Shown here piece by piece: positions 25,801 through 33,600 of a stretch of 35,265 nucleotides of DNA. The stretch is from Nanobdellota archaeon (GTDB lineage: Archaea; Nanobdellota; Nanobdellia; Pacearchaeales; GW2011-AR1). Under the pieces are notes generated by a model. The model ran no database searches. It saw only the letters and a list, made by a program, of their open reading frames with translations, and was not told where the DNA came from. Where the stretch lies: contig JAUYDD010000011.1 of assembly GCA_030704765.1 (NCBI GenBank), forward strand, positions 1 to 35,265, read 5' to 3'. A program made the position numbers and the translations under genes. Each line of letters starts with the position of its first letter. The stretch's first letter is position 1.

Positions 25801-25925
25801 GATATATTCTTAAAAAATAATAAAGCTAAGATTCCAAATACAAATCCATAGGATAATTGTTTAAAGGTCAAACCAAACATTATTTTTTCTTTATACTCTA
25901 ATTGTTGTGGAATTTGGTAGCTCAT
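22890..25925 (-). CDS. virB4: PrgI/VirB3-VirB4 conjugation ATPase with C-terminal nuclease-like domain
   Basis: This 1011-residue protein is a fusion. Residues 1-75 match PrgI/VirB3 (QIPQQLEYKEKIMFGLT, two TM helices at about 24-40 and 45-66). Residues about 90-820 are VirB4: Walker A AQSGGGKS at 495-502, DPQGEY at 523-528, Walker B LLLIDE at 701-706, and LLINQEVEGL at 735-744. After a linker, residues about 855-1011 resemble a PD-(D/E)XK nuclease fold, with KPDLVF (D929) and AIEVETG (E942, E944). VirB4 powers substrate movement or pilus assembly in type IV secretion. It overlaps the virB6-like gene by 4 bases and is the last gene of the operon. The nuclease-like tail is unusual and is a motif-level call. 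Confidence 0.9.
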   Translation of the reverse strand: MSYQIPQQLEYKEKIMFGLTFKQLSYGFVFGILALLFFKNISNSYIKFTLMFLSSGLGICFMFLNLDTLIKNYRIYLKYRKLSKGDYKLKKFIGVKDIDKDLIVLSNNKKVSVLKIQPINFSIKPKNEREAIMFSFQRFLNSLDFPTQILMKTESIKLDSYLDTLKSKIQDENFMNIFESYKKHLEDVISTKKIMNRVFYIIIPESGDIEIQTEICIERLHALNMKVDRLNSIELKKLLINHFSGDGKGKDIRDAMSPENIENNSDHLEIYNLEEDKKSKEGRKIKVNQKFYRTIYANGYPRNVEPGFLDKIVSSLADFDLSIYIKPYPIENMLVDLTRELQKQQADLYAMKMKGIFNPSLEIQYQDTRGTLENLQKGEERLFNVSLYINCKADSIKELDLLTKKIESELNSLMILPRTARLRMLQGFKATAPLGVDELNINRNITTDALSAFFPFTSQFLQVDNSGIWLGLNKNNIPIIKDIFKLPNPNGLVLAQSGGGKSYFCKLLITRYLLNGTKVMVIDPQGEYRGLVDKFNGQRIDLSRDSDTMINPFDLMGHDYAEKRLALMDLMQVMLGKLTDPQKSIIDKAISQAYKDKGINKDPSTWNNTPPILGDLLKVLRAMEKKAVQIERPTLQSLTNRLEMYVDGVFSFMNKHTNIDFDNRFVCFDIGNLPKQVKPAIMFLVLDYVYMKMRSNLDRKLLLIDESWSLLSRTEDAGYIFEIVKTCRKFNMGLLLINQEVEGLFASQAGKSILANSAYTMLMRQKPAVIDNICKTFNLSQSERQHLLTAAVGEGLLIMEDDHSKIKVIASPEEHKLITTNPDELNLDKDKEKSKPTIVKNGKNITINVDTSIGFFKYNNISKDERDYLLKLGYKISEHKSILSNKKEKYILRPRSNEGIPHFFLVQDIKRFLEKNKIKVEIYQTVKPDLVFEINKKKYAIEVETGIALTHHKKLLLEKINGLNKEYENNWFFVVTDRKIASKYSKLGKTTESRYLFNILRKLIKNSKKVT

Positions 25926-26806
25926 ATAAAATATTTTCCAACTGCCATGGCTATTCCTGCTGTTTTTTCTCCTGTCTTAACTGCAGATTTTAAAGCTGAA
26001 AATATAATAAAATAAAACATAAGAAAATTGACAATGCCAAAAGCAGTAATCATGACTAAAATCTTAAAGTTTTGAAATACAGGTATATCAATTAATTTTG
26101 AACATACTAATAGTATTAATGAATCAAAGAATGTTATGAAAATGCAAGTTCCAAGAAAATTAAGAATAAGTTTCCCATAATTATTAATAGGGGGTATGAA
26201 ATAAAGAAATATTCCTATTGGAAGAAAAACAACTCCTCCTGCAACTATAATATATCTAAATGTAAGCATTATTACAGTTAGGATTAAAGTTATAACATAG
26301 AGAAAAGCAAAAAAGAACTGCAAGCCTATGTTTACAATATTATCTGCTGTAATTAAAAAGAATTTTTGATCAACTAAACTAATAACTCCTGCAGTCAATA
26401 AACTATTAACATCAATGACCGCTGAATAAATAAAGTATGAAGCCTGAACTAAAACAATCATAACAAAAATGTTTCTGAACCACTCTTTTGCTTTTGTTCT
26501 TTTTGCAGCATCATAACCTGAAATCATAAAGTTAAATCCTGAATATAACATTAAGAGTCCATAAAATATAGAAAGAACATAAAGAATAATTGCCCAGAGT
26601 GAAACAAACATCTCTAGTTTTATTGGCTCGGTCATTAGAGCCTTTGTTAATGTAAGTAATGGTTGGATGGGTGAGTTAAGAATATTTATGAAAAAATCAT
26701 ATAACTTTTGAGGAAGGCAAGCTGACAGATTTAAAAGACCACATTCTTCTTCTGCACTTACTAATGGAATTAAAAATAAAGGTAATCCAAACAAAGCTTT
26801 CTTCAT
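25922..26806 (-). CDS. VirB6/TrbL-like polytopic membrane protein
   Basis: The protein (294 residues from ATG 26806) has a signal-like N-terminus and about six to seven TM helices. The loop GFNFMISGYDAAKRTKAKEWFRN between TM helices is a typical VirB6-like element in archaeal and Gram-positive systems. VirB6 proteins form the inner membrane channel of type IV secretion. The frame could open 6 residues earlier at 26824, but MKKALFGLPLF starts a clean signal sequence and its ATG overlaps the upstream stop by 4 bases. It is flanked by the surface protein upstream and virB4 downstream. Confidence 0.8.
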   Translation of the reverse strand: MKKALFGLPLFLIPLVSAEEECGLLNLSACLPQKLYDFFINILNSPIQPLLTLTKALMTEPIKLEMFVSLWAIILYVLSIFYGLLMLYSGFNFMISGYDAAKRTKAKEWFRNIFVMIVLVQASYFIYSAVIDVNSLLTAGVISLVDQKFFLITADNIVNIGLQFFFAFLYVITLILTVIMLTFRYIIVAGGVVFLPIGIFLYFIPPINNYGKLILNFLGTCIFITFFDSLILLVCSKLIDIPVFQNFKILVMITAFGIVNFLMFYFIIFSALKSAVKTGEKTAGIAMAVGKYFI

Positions 26807-28173
26807 ATTATTCCTCCAAAACACTTTCTTAATGCAACATAAAAGAAATAGTTCAGAATTCCAAATATTGAAAGACTCCAGATAGTGTTTGTTTTTTCTT
26901 TATCTTCTACAAAGATTATTTTTTCAGAATGATAATCACTTACATCTGCAGAGACTTTATTATTCTGCAAATTAGCAATAAAACTTGAATTTCCTTTTGC
27001 TATCTTGCTTTGATTTCCATAGCTTAGACTTACTGAAATATTATTTGGATAAACATAAACTTGTATTGTTTCATTTGGATCATAGGTTAATTTATCAGTC
27101 TCCACATAAATAGAAATATTTGAATTTTCAGAAGTACAATTTTTATCAATTACCTTAAAAAAATCAAATGCTTTTATCTTGCAATTATTTGTATTTTTTA
27201 CAATTAAGTCGTTCCCATTTTTTAATAGGTTATTCGATGTTTCCTGATTATAATCATAAGCCCTTAAAGTATAAACATAATAAGGCTCTTTTGAATAATT
27301 AATATTATAAGTAAATTTATTGTACTTAAAATAAGAATCATTAAAAATAAGATAAAATGAATCTGAGTAATTGGGTCTTATTCTGTTTGTTCCACCATAA
27401 GAATCTATTGTTTTAATATCTCCAGTTAAATTATTTGAATAATGTTTTACTTTAAGAGTATCTTCTATACTTATGCTATCTTGCTGAATTTCATTATAAT
27501 TAAAACTGCATCGATAGGAATAAACGCATTTTCCATTTCTTCTGTAAGCACAATATTTCTCCCACTTATAATGATCTATATTAAATCCTACATTTATTCG
27601 ATATTGTGCTTTTATTTCAGAGTCTGAATTAATGTTTACTTCAACTAACTTTCCACTTCCATGGTAGATATTATTTACATAAATTCTATTTTCAGAGTAA
27701 TTTTGAATTAAAGTATAAATTCTCTTGCAATCTCCTTGGTTATTTTGAGGATAATAAGATGAATAATAATTTTGAGGGGTATTTGTTTTATAATTAAATG
27801 CTGAAAGAACCTTTGTCTTGTCAGGAACATATAAATTATCATTATAAATAATAGAAGGCATTGATGTAAAAATACTAAGCCAAGCATCTCTTACAAACTG
27901 TCCATTATAGGTTTTAACTCCTGTTGGAGGATTTATTATTTTAATATTAGTATTTCTTTGAAAAATATAATCCTGATCTGGAAAGAACTTATTTTTATAA
28001 TCTAAGTTTGAAACAAGAATATCTTTTTCTTGTAAAGTTAAGTTAGAATTAATTATATTTATACAGGTATTATAATTAGCAGAAGAAACAGAATTACAAT
28101 CTAAAGAAAAAATAAAAGGGGTTTGCACTAAGAATATCAGTGCAAACACCCAAAATAAAAAATATTTTGTCAT
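26803..28173 (-). CDS. T4SS-operon surface protein, signal peptide and C-terminal TM
   Basis: From ATG 28173 this 456-residue protein has an N-terminal signal peptide (KYFLFWVFALIFLVQTPFIFS), an Asn/Tyr-rich exterior domain with many possible N-glycosylation sites, several Cys pairs (for example YCAYRRNGKCVYSYRC), an Ig-like segment near 360-425, and a C-terminal TM helix (WSLSIFGILNYFFYVAL) with a short cytoplasmic tail. It probably stands on the cell surface anchored at its C-terminus. In this position between pilin and VirB6 it may be the adhesin or outer channel part of the machine. No homologous family is recognised. Confidence 0.75.
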   Translation of the reverse strand: MTKYFLFWVFALIFLVQTPFIFSLDCNSVSSANYNTCINIINSNLTLQEKDILVSNLDYKNKFFPDQDYIFQRNTNIKIINPPTGVKTYNGQFVRDAWLSIFTSMPSIIYNDNLYVPDKTKVLSAFNYKTNTPQNYYSSYYPQNNQGDCKRIYTLIQNYSENRIYVNNIYHGSGKLVEVNINSDSEIKAQYRINVGFNIDHYKWEKYCAYRRNGKCVYSYRCSFNYNEIQQDSISIEDTLKVKHYSNNLTGDIKTIDSYGGTNRIRPNYSDSFYLIFNDSYFKYNKFTYNINYSKEPYYVYTLRAYDYNQETSNNLLKNGNDLIVKNTNNCKIKAFDFFKVIDKNCTSENSNISIYVETDKLTYDPNETIQVYVYPNNISVSLSYGNQSKIAKGNSSFIANLQNNKVSADVSDYHSEKIIFVEDKEKTNTIWSLSIFGILNYFFYVALRKCFGGII

Positions 28174-28174
28174 G

Positions 28175-28513
28175 CTAACCCACAATAAAGTTAACTACCA
28201 ATGGAGCTGCCCAGATTATGATCAGTCCTATGATAACATACATGCCAATGTTCTTTGCCTGTTCTCTTTTTCCAGGATTTCCAGCAGAAGTTATAAAGCC
28301 GATTCCTGCAAATAAGAGAACAACTACTGCAATAGCTGTTGACAGATATTTAGCCATATTATAGATCTTCATTACAGGCGTAAGTATCTGATCAAACGTT
28401 GCCTTATCCTGTGTAGATATTGGCTGATTAAAGTCAACAGCTAAAACAAACTGGATAGCAATTACTGTTACAAAGAATACTAAACCAAGCAGTGCTAGAT
28501 GTTTTTGTTTCAT
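28175..28513 (-). CDS. VirB2/TrbC-like pilin
   Basis: This 112-residue protein has a long signal/TM segment (about 6-25), a short exterior part, and two further hydrophobic helices (about 60-80 and 92-110) separated by the small charged loop SAGNPGKREQAKN. The loop with G-N-P-x-K-R-x-x-A-K-N is characteristic of VirB2-like pilins in archaeal and Gram-positive type IV systems. Pilin subunits form the conjugative filament or line the channel. It overlaps the zinc-ribbon gene by 4 bases and is followed at once by the surface protein. Confidence 0.85.
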   Translation of the reverse strand: MKQKHLALLGLVFFVTVIAIQFVLAVDFNQPISTQDKATFDQILTPVMKIYNMAKYLSTAIAVVVLLFAGIGFITSAGNPGKREQAKNIGMYVIIGLIIIWAAPLVVNFIVG

Positions 28514-28680
28514 TTTTTCCTCCTGAATTTAATTGAGCCAGAGTCTTTATTTTCCAATTTCCTAAATTCTCTTATTTTCTCAAAATACTTTTTCTTGTGT
28601 TTCCACTTAAGAAACTGAAAACAAGACTCACAGACTTCTCCTTCATTTATTTCGCTTTTGCAAACAATACAATTTTTCAT
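28510..28680 (-). CDS. 56-aa zinc-ribbon protein heading the T4SS operon
   Basis: From ATG 28680 the protein begins MKNCIVCKSEINEGEVCESCF with two CxxC pairs, followed by a strongly basic helix (KWKHKKKYFEKIREFRK). This predicts a small zinc-binding, probably nucleic-acid-binding, protein. The frame stays open to 28764, but the extra residues would cross the promoter and the palindromes. A TATA box TATTTAAG (28701-28709) lies about 25 bases before 28680, which strongly favours this start. As the first gene after a palindromic operator it may regulate the operon. Confidence 0.75.
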   Translation of the reverse strand: MKNCIVCKSEINEGEVCESCFQFLKWKHKKKYFEKIREFRKLENKDSGSIKFRRKK

Positions 28681-28700
28681 GGAAGGTTGATTTAGAACAT

Positions 28701-28783
28701 GCTTAAATAGGGCTAGGTTAAAACTTGTGTACACAATTGTGTACACAAATAGGTACACAATCATTATCCTTTGAATATTTAAG
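28701..28783. promoter_or_regulatory. Divergent leaderless promoters flanking tandem 12-bp palindromes
   Basis: TTGTGTACACAA occurs twice back to back (28725-28736 and 28737-28748) and once in weaker form in perfect 12-bp phase (ATAGGTACACAA, 28749-28760). To the left a minus-strand TATA box (28701-28709) serves the T4SS operon. To the right a plus-strand TATA box ATATTTAAG (28775-28783) serves the 45-aa gene and methyltransferase. Each TATA box is about 25 bases from its start codon. A dimeric regulator bound to the array could control both operons. Confidence 0.7.
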
Positions 28784-28804
28784 AAAAGATTTTATGAATC
28801 TTTT

Positions 28805-28942
28805 ATGGAAAACAAAAATTCAATACAGAATACTGATGATAAAAACTATAGACAGAATCAAGAAAAAAGAATTGAGTTGCCTCAGTGGATTCAAATTTTA
28901 AAGAAATCTTTGGAGGAATCAAAAAATGATGCAAGTAAATAA
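28805..28942 (+). CDS. 45-aa polar protein, leaderless, ahead of DNA methyltransferase
   Basis: ATG 28805 opens a 45-residue frame beginning MENKNSIQNTDDKNYRQNQE and continuing KRIELPQWIQILKKSLEES. A disordered polar start is followed by one amphipathic helix. A TATA box sits about 26 bases upstream, so the frame begins at the transcript start. It overlaps the methyltransferase start by 17 bases in another frame, implying translational coupling. It could be a small regulator or only a leader peptide. Confidence 0.5.
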   Translation: MENKNSIQNTDDKNYRQNQEKRIELPQWIQILKKSLEESKNDASK

Positions 28943-29963
28943 AGTGCATCAAATAGAGGTTTTAGAAGGCTTGAAAGAACTACCTGATAATTCTATTGAT
29001 TGCATTGTTACAAGTCCGCCTTATTGGAATTTAAGAGATTATAATGTCAAAGACCAGATAGGCTTGGAAAAAGATCCAGAAGATTTTGTTAATAAAATAG
29101 TTGAAATAATGAAGGAATGTAAAAGGGTTATAAAACCTACTGGAACAATCTGGTTAAACTTAGGAGACTCTTATTTTAAAAGTAATAGTAATAATTGCAA
29201 ATCTAACTGGTTACAACAAAAACAAAGATTGCTAATTCCATTTAGAATAGCAATAAAATGCCAAAATGAATTGGGACTAATATTAAGAAATGATATTACT
29301 TGGGTTAAGCAGTTATGGAATTGTAAAACTAAAGAATCTTTTGGATCTTCAATGCCGACAGGGGTTAAAGACAGATTAAATACAACGTCTGAATCACTTT
29401 TCTTTTTTGTTAAGTCTAATAAATATTATTTTAATTTAGATAATATAAGGATACCTTATCGAGATAAAAAAATAACAAATTCTCAAGGCAAAAATCCAGG
29501 TGATTGCATAATGTTTCCATTAGAACCTAGCAGAGAAAAGCATATTGCAATGTTTCCTAAAACTCTCCCAGAATTTTGTATTAAAGCGGGCTGTCCTAAA
29601 CAAATATGCAAAAAATGCAGTACTCCTAAATTAATAATAAAAAAGTCAGATAGCCCATATTCTTTTAATATTAGAGTAAGAGATGTTAAAAATGGAAGAA
29701 TTAAAAGTTTAGATAGAAAAGCTTCACTAAAAGAAACTAAAGATTATAATGAAAAAAACTATGTCTCTAAAAAAGAAGATCAAATTATTTTAAGCTGCAA
29801 TTGCAAAGCAGGATTTAATTCAGGTATTGTTTTAGACCCTTTCATGGGTTCTGGAACTACTGCTATTGTAGCCAAAAAACTCGGTATGAATTTTATTGGT
29901 TTTGATTTGAATAAAAATTATATCAAAATAGCTAATAGGAGGATTTCTCAAATTGGCAATTGA
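28926..29963 (+). CDS. Solitary DNA methyltransferase (beta class, N4-cytosine or N6-adenine)
   Basis: This 345-residue protein has the catalytic motif TSPPYWNLRDY near residue 30 and the SAM-binding DPFMGSGTTAIVAKKLG near 305-320, the beta-class order of motifs. SPPYW is most common in N4-cytosine methyltransferases. Between them lie a recognition region and a Cys-rich insertion (CPKQICKKC ... CNCKAG) that probably binds zinc. No cognate restriction nuclease is adjacent, so it may protect or mark the element, or regulate it. It is transcribed away from the T4SS operon from the shared operator region, and ends inside the next gene. Confidence 0.92.
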   Translation: MMQVNKVHQIEVLEGLKELPDNSIDCIVTSPPYWNLRDYNVKDQIGLEKDPEDFVNKIVEIMKECKRVIKPTGTIWLNLGDSYFKSNSNNCKSNWLQQKQRLLIPFRIAIKCQNELGLILRNDITWVKQLWNCKTKESFGSSMPTGVKDRLNTTSESLFFFVKSNKYYFNLDNIRIPYRDKKITNSQGKNPGDCIMFPLEPSREKHIAMFPKTLPEFCIKAGCPKQICKKCSTPKLIIKKSDSPYSFNIRVRDVKNGRIKSLDRKASLKETKDYNEKNYVSKKEDQIILSCNCKAGFNSGIVLDPFMGSGTTAIVAKKLGMNFIGFDLNKNYIKIANRRISQIGN

Positions 29964-30204
29964 AACTGAAACAAAATCTAGAGGATTATATTCTTTATTA
30001 TTAAGAAGATTGGAAGAAGCAAGAAGAAAATGCAATAAAGAAACAATTCCGTTTCCAAATGTTTTTTCTAAAATTTGCAGTAATTTTTCTATAACTAAAA
30101 AAGAGTGCTGGGAGCTGTTATATTTTGTAAGAGAAATGGGCTTGATTGAGATTGTTCCTTATCATGGGGTGAGAATAGTTGATTTAAAGGAGGTTAAAAA
30201 ATGA
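29953..30204 (+). CDS. Small winged-helix-like protein (83 aa)
   Basis: TTG 29953 is the likely start: AGGAGGA at 29937-29943 is a strong ribosome binding site with 9-base spacing, and the gene overlaps the methyltransferase end by 11 bases. The sequence has an N-terminal helix rich in Arg (YSLLLRRLEEARRK) and a winged-helix-like end (ITKKECWELLYFVREMGLIEIVPYHGVRI). A DNA-binding regulator is likely. It may bind the operator at 28725-28760, but that is inference. Confidence 0.65.
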   Translation: MAIETETKSRGLYSLLLRRLEEARRKCNKETIPFPNVFSKICSNFSITKKECWELLYFVREMGLIEIVPYHGVRIVDLKEVKK

Positions 30205-30284
30205 TAAATTTTTTCAAATCATTATTTAGGAGAAATTTTATTCCCTCAAAAATAGATTTATATACTTTATTATTCTTAGTTTAA
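30201..30284 (+). CDS. Possible 27-aa micro-ORF
   Basis: ATG 30201 overlaps the preceding stop (ATGA) and follows AAGGAGGT at ribosome-binding distance. It encodes 27 residues, basic then hydrophobic (FFKSLFRRN...IDLYTLLFLV). It also covers the TATA box TTTATATA (about 30257-30264) of the next gene, so the frame may be incidental. Confidence 0.3.
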   Translation: MINFFKSLFRRNFIPSKIDLYTLLFLV

Positions 30285-30285
30285 G

Positions 30286-30576
30286 ATGAAGAAATATCTT
30301 TCATTTGGGATTGTAGGATTTATTTTAAGTTTAATTTTAGCCTATTTTGGTTATTCATTAGGCAATAAACCAAATGACATTCTATTCCCATTTTACCAAG
30401 TTTTACTATTTGCAATGTTATTATATTTCATTCCATTGCTATTAGTAGGATTGTTTTTAGATATGTCAAAAAAGAGAAAAATTTTCAAGATATTAGCTAT
30501 AATAATCTTAATTCTTGTGGCATTAATAACAGCTTTTTTAGTTCTTTTGAGTTTTTCTTTTAAATTTATTTCCTGA
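30286..30576 (+). CDS. 96-aa membrane protein, three TM helices
   Basis: Hydrophobic segments lie near residues 5-25, 35-58 and 68-92, with the basic loop DMSKKRKIFK before the last. I do not recognise a family. A TATA box about 25 bases upstream supports a leaderless start at 30286. It precedes the large secreted hydrolase and could assist its export or membrane association, though nothing shows this directly. Confidence 0.6.
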   Translation: MKKYLSFGIVGFILSLILAYFGYSLGNKPNDILFPFYQVLLFAMLLYFIPLLLVGLFLDMSKKRKIFKILAIIILILVALITAFLVLLSFSFKFIS

Positions 30577-30650
30577 TTATTTTATTTACTACTGATTCTT
30601 AATAAATTTTTTTGCAATAGATTTATATCTAACTACTATGTCTAAATATT

Positions 30651-33600
30651 ATGAAAAGATATGGTGTTATCAGTCTAGGTATTGTAGTAATACTACTCTG
30701 TGTCGGATTTATTTTTGCAGAAAATATTGAAGAATATAATTTAGACAACACACAAAAACTGACTATTCCTGAATTTTTTTCTAATGTAACAAGTTTTTTT
30801 AATAAAGAATATTCAAATAATAATTCAATTGTTCATTTTATTCAATTAGATTTTCAAGATACTTCTGTTTTAGCAGATAATATTAATCGTACATTAGATA
30901 ATGTAGATTTAGAACATGTCCAGGAGATTGGGGGGAAAATTTATGTTATTTACCCCAATTATATTGAATGGACAAGCCAGAGTAAAATAATTCATATAGA
31001 AATTTATTCTGGAAATGCTGAATTATTAAATAATTCTATTTTTAATTATTATAGTAGTTTATATCCTAGTGATTTAGATAACTATGCGAGTCCTCCAGTC
31101 CAATCAAAATCGATGAATATGTTAATATTAGCTTTACAATCTAGTAGTCAGTGTGATAGATGTGGTGAAGGTTTATTTAATAATTGTGATAAAGATGAAT
31201 GTTATGGTTTAGGGTCTTCTTGTTATCTAGGTTGGGCTTCATGTACTGGATGGGGAGATTGTTGGTGTTATGATGGTTCAAATATCTTTAATGGAAATGA
31301 CGATTACTGCAAATATAAGGGACAGAGAAAAAATGGATGTTCAAGAAATGAATATGATTGTGATTGGGACTCTGAATGTGCTTATGGACTTTCCTGTAAA
31401 GGTCCTATAGGCGGAGCTGCAGATGGATGTTGTTATTCTTATGAGGCATGGGATACTAATTCTATGTCTTGTTATGACCCAAGATTAAGTCATGGTCAAT
31501 ATGACTGTGATTGGGACTCTGAATGTAAACCTGGATTAGTCTGTGATGGTAAAACTGCAACAACTGACTTTAATGATGAAGGTTGTTGTTATAATTATGA
31601 AAATTGGAATAACAATGCTAAAGTTTGTAATTATGCGATTTATGGAACTGTTTATAATTCTGTATTAAATTCCAATGGAGCTTTTACTCAAACACCTTAT
31701 TCTAACTTGAAATTAGTTATTAAGATAAGTAATCATGAGGCTTCATGGTTAACAACTAATTATGTTGAGACATCGACAGATTCAAGCGGAAATTTCTATT
31801 TTAATCCTGAAAGATATATTTCTAGTTGGAATTCATTAGCATTTGGAGTTAACCTATTTAATTGGAAAGTTGATAATATCTATGCAGTTCAAGGAAATGA
31901 AGTTATTGGTGAATGGACCAATGATTTTAATAATGGTTTTTGGGGAGGAGAAGATTCTGGTTATCAATCAGGTTTAAGGTCAAGACATCAGATAGTTATG
32001 ATACATACAAATATGCCTTATTGGAGGATAAGTGAATTTTCAAGTAATACTGCGATGGTTAAATCTATGGCGATTCAAACAAATGAGCAACAGCAGAATA
32101 TAATAAATCCTCCAACAAATATGCTCTCAAATGAAAAAATGACTTCAAATAAAATTGTAGGAACTCTTATAATAAAAGATGAGGGAGATTATAACTTTAA
32201 AGTTTCTTCTAGTGGAGGAGTTAAATTATTAATAGATGGCAAGGAAATTATTAATGACTGGAATGACCCTATAAATAATACTTATGAAAGATATGGTAAA
32301 GTTTATCTTTATAATGGAAATCACACCTTATCTCTTGATTATTATGAATATGAAAATAATCAAAGATTGAATATTGATTGGGAAACACCTAAACCAATTA
32401 AAGTAAATCAGCTATATGAAGTTTTTATTCCAAGTGATATTAATCAAAAAGACTATCCAAATCCTTCGGAAGGACAAAAACTAATGGCTACAGCTCAAGT
32501 CCTTTCAGCATCTTCTTCGTATACTGATAATCAAGATAATTATCAAGTATCTTTTATTGAAGACCCAAAAGTATACGAGACATCAAAATCTTATACTCCT
32601 TCCAGAAGACCTCTCTTGTTAGTTCATGGAATGGGTGGAACTGATGGATATTGGGATAATTTGTATCCCTATTTTTCAAATGATTTTGATGTATGGCAAT
32701 TTTATTATCCAAATGACCAAGAGATAAAATATTCATCTGCATTACTAAGAGAAGGAACTGATTTTATTTTAAAAAATTATAATTCTAATTCTGTGGATAT
32801 TGTTTCTCATAGTATGGGTGGATTAGTCTCACATGGATATAGTTCAAATTTAGGACAAAGTCCAAGTGGAATTAGAGTTAGTTATGGAAATAATGTAAAT
32901 AAAATTATAACCTTAGCATCTCCTCTTTATGGTTCTCATCTTGCAAATGTTATTTCTGAAACAACAGACTTTGGATTTGGTTGTAAAGCTACAGAATTTG
33001 TTAATAATATAAGAGAAGGTATATTTGGTGGAGTTCGAAGTGATGCTCCTGCATATAGGGATATAGCTGTAGGAAGTAATTTTACTTTCCAATTAGGAAA
33101 TAAAAATTTGAATGCAAATATTAAATATTATACTATAGCCGGTACAGATGCTTATACTCTTGTAAAAGTCTGTAGAGAGGCTGATGATAATACCATGGAT
33201 GGTTTAGTATCAACATCAAGTGCTAGTTTATTAAATAAAAACATAGATTTATACACGATCTATACAACACATTCAGGATTTACATATACTTGTTCTGATA
33301 CTTTAGCTTATTTGTTTGCCTGTATTCCATTAGTATCAACACCTTCTCCATTACAACAGATTTCAAACATGGTCTATTCATTTACAAAAGGAACAAACCT
33401 TAGTTCTAGTAATTATCAATATAAATTGACAAATCTTAACTATAATCCTTATACTGAAGGCGCAGTTCTAATAAAGACCAAAGAAAATGTATCTGGTGTA
33501 AAATTAAAATTTATATCTACAAACAAAACATATTATCTTTATAGAAATCAATTTAACCCTATCTGGTACTTCTGGGGAAATTCCGGTCAAGATGGATTAA

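Noticed and set aside
28681..28764. Longer start for the zinc-ribbon gene at 28764
   Set aside because: The extra codons run through the TATA box and the palindromic repeats, and TATA spacing fits a start at 28680.
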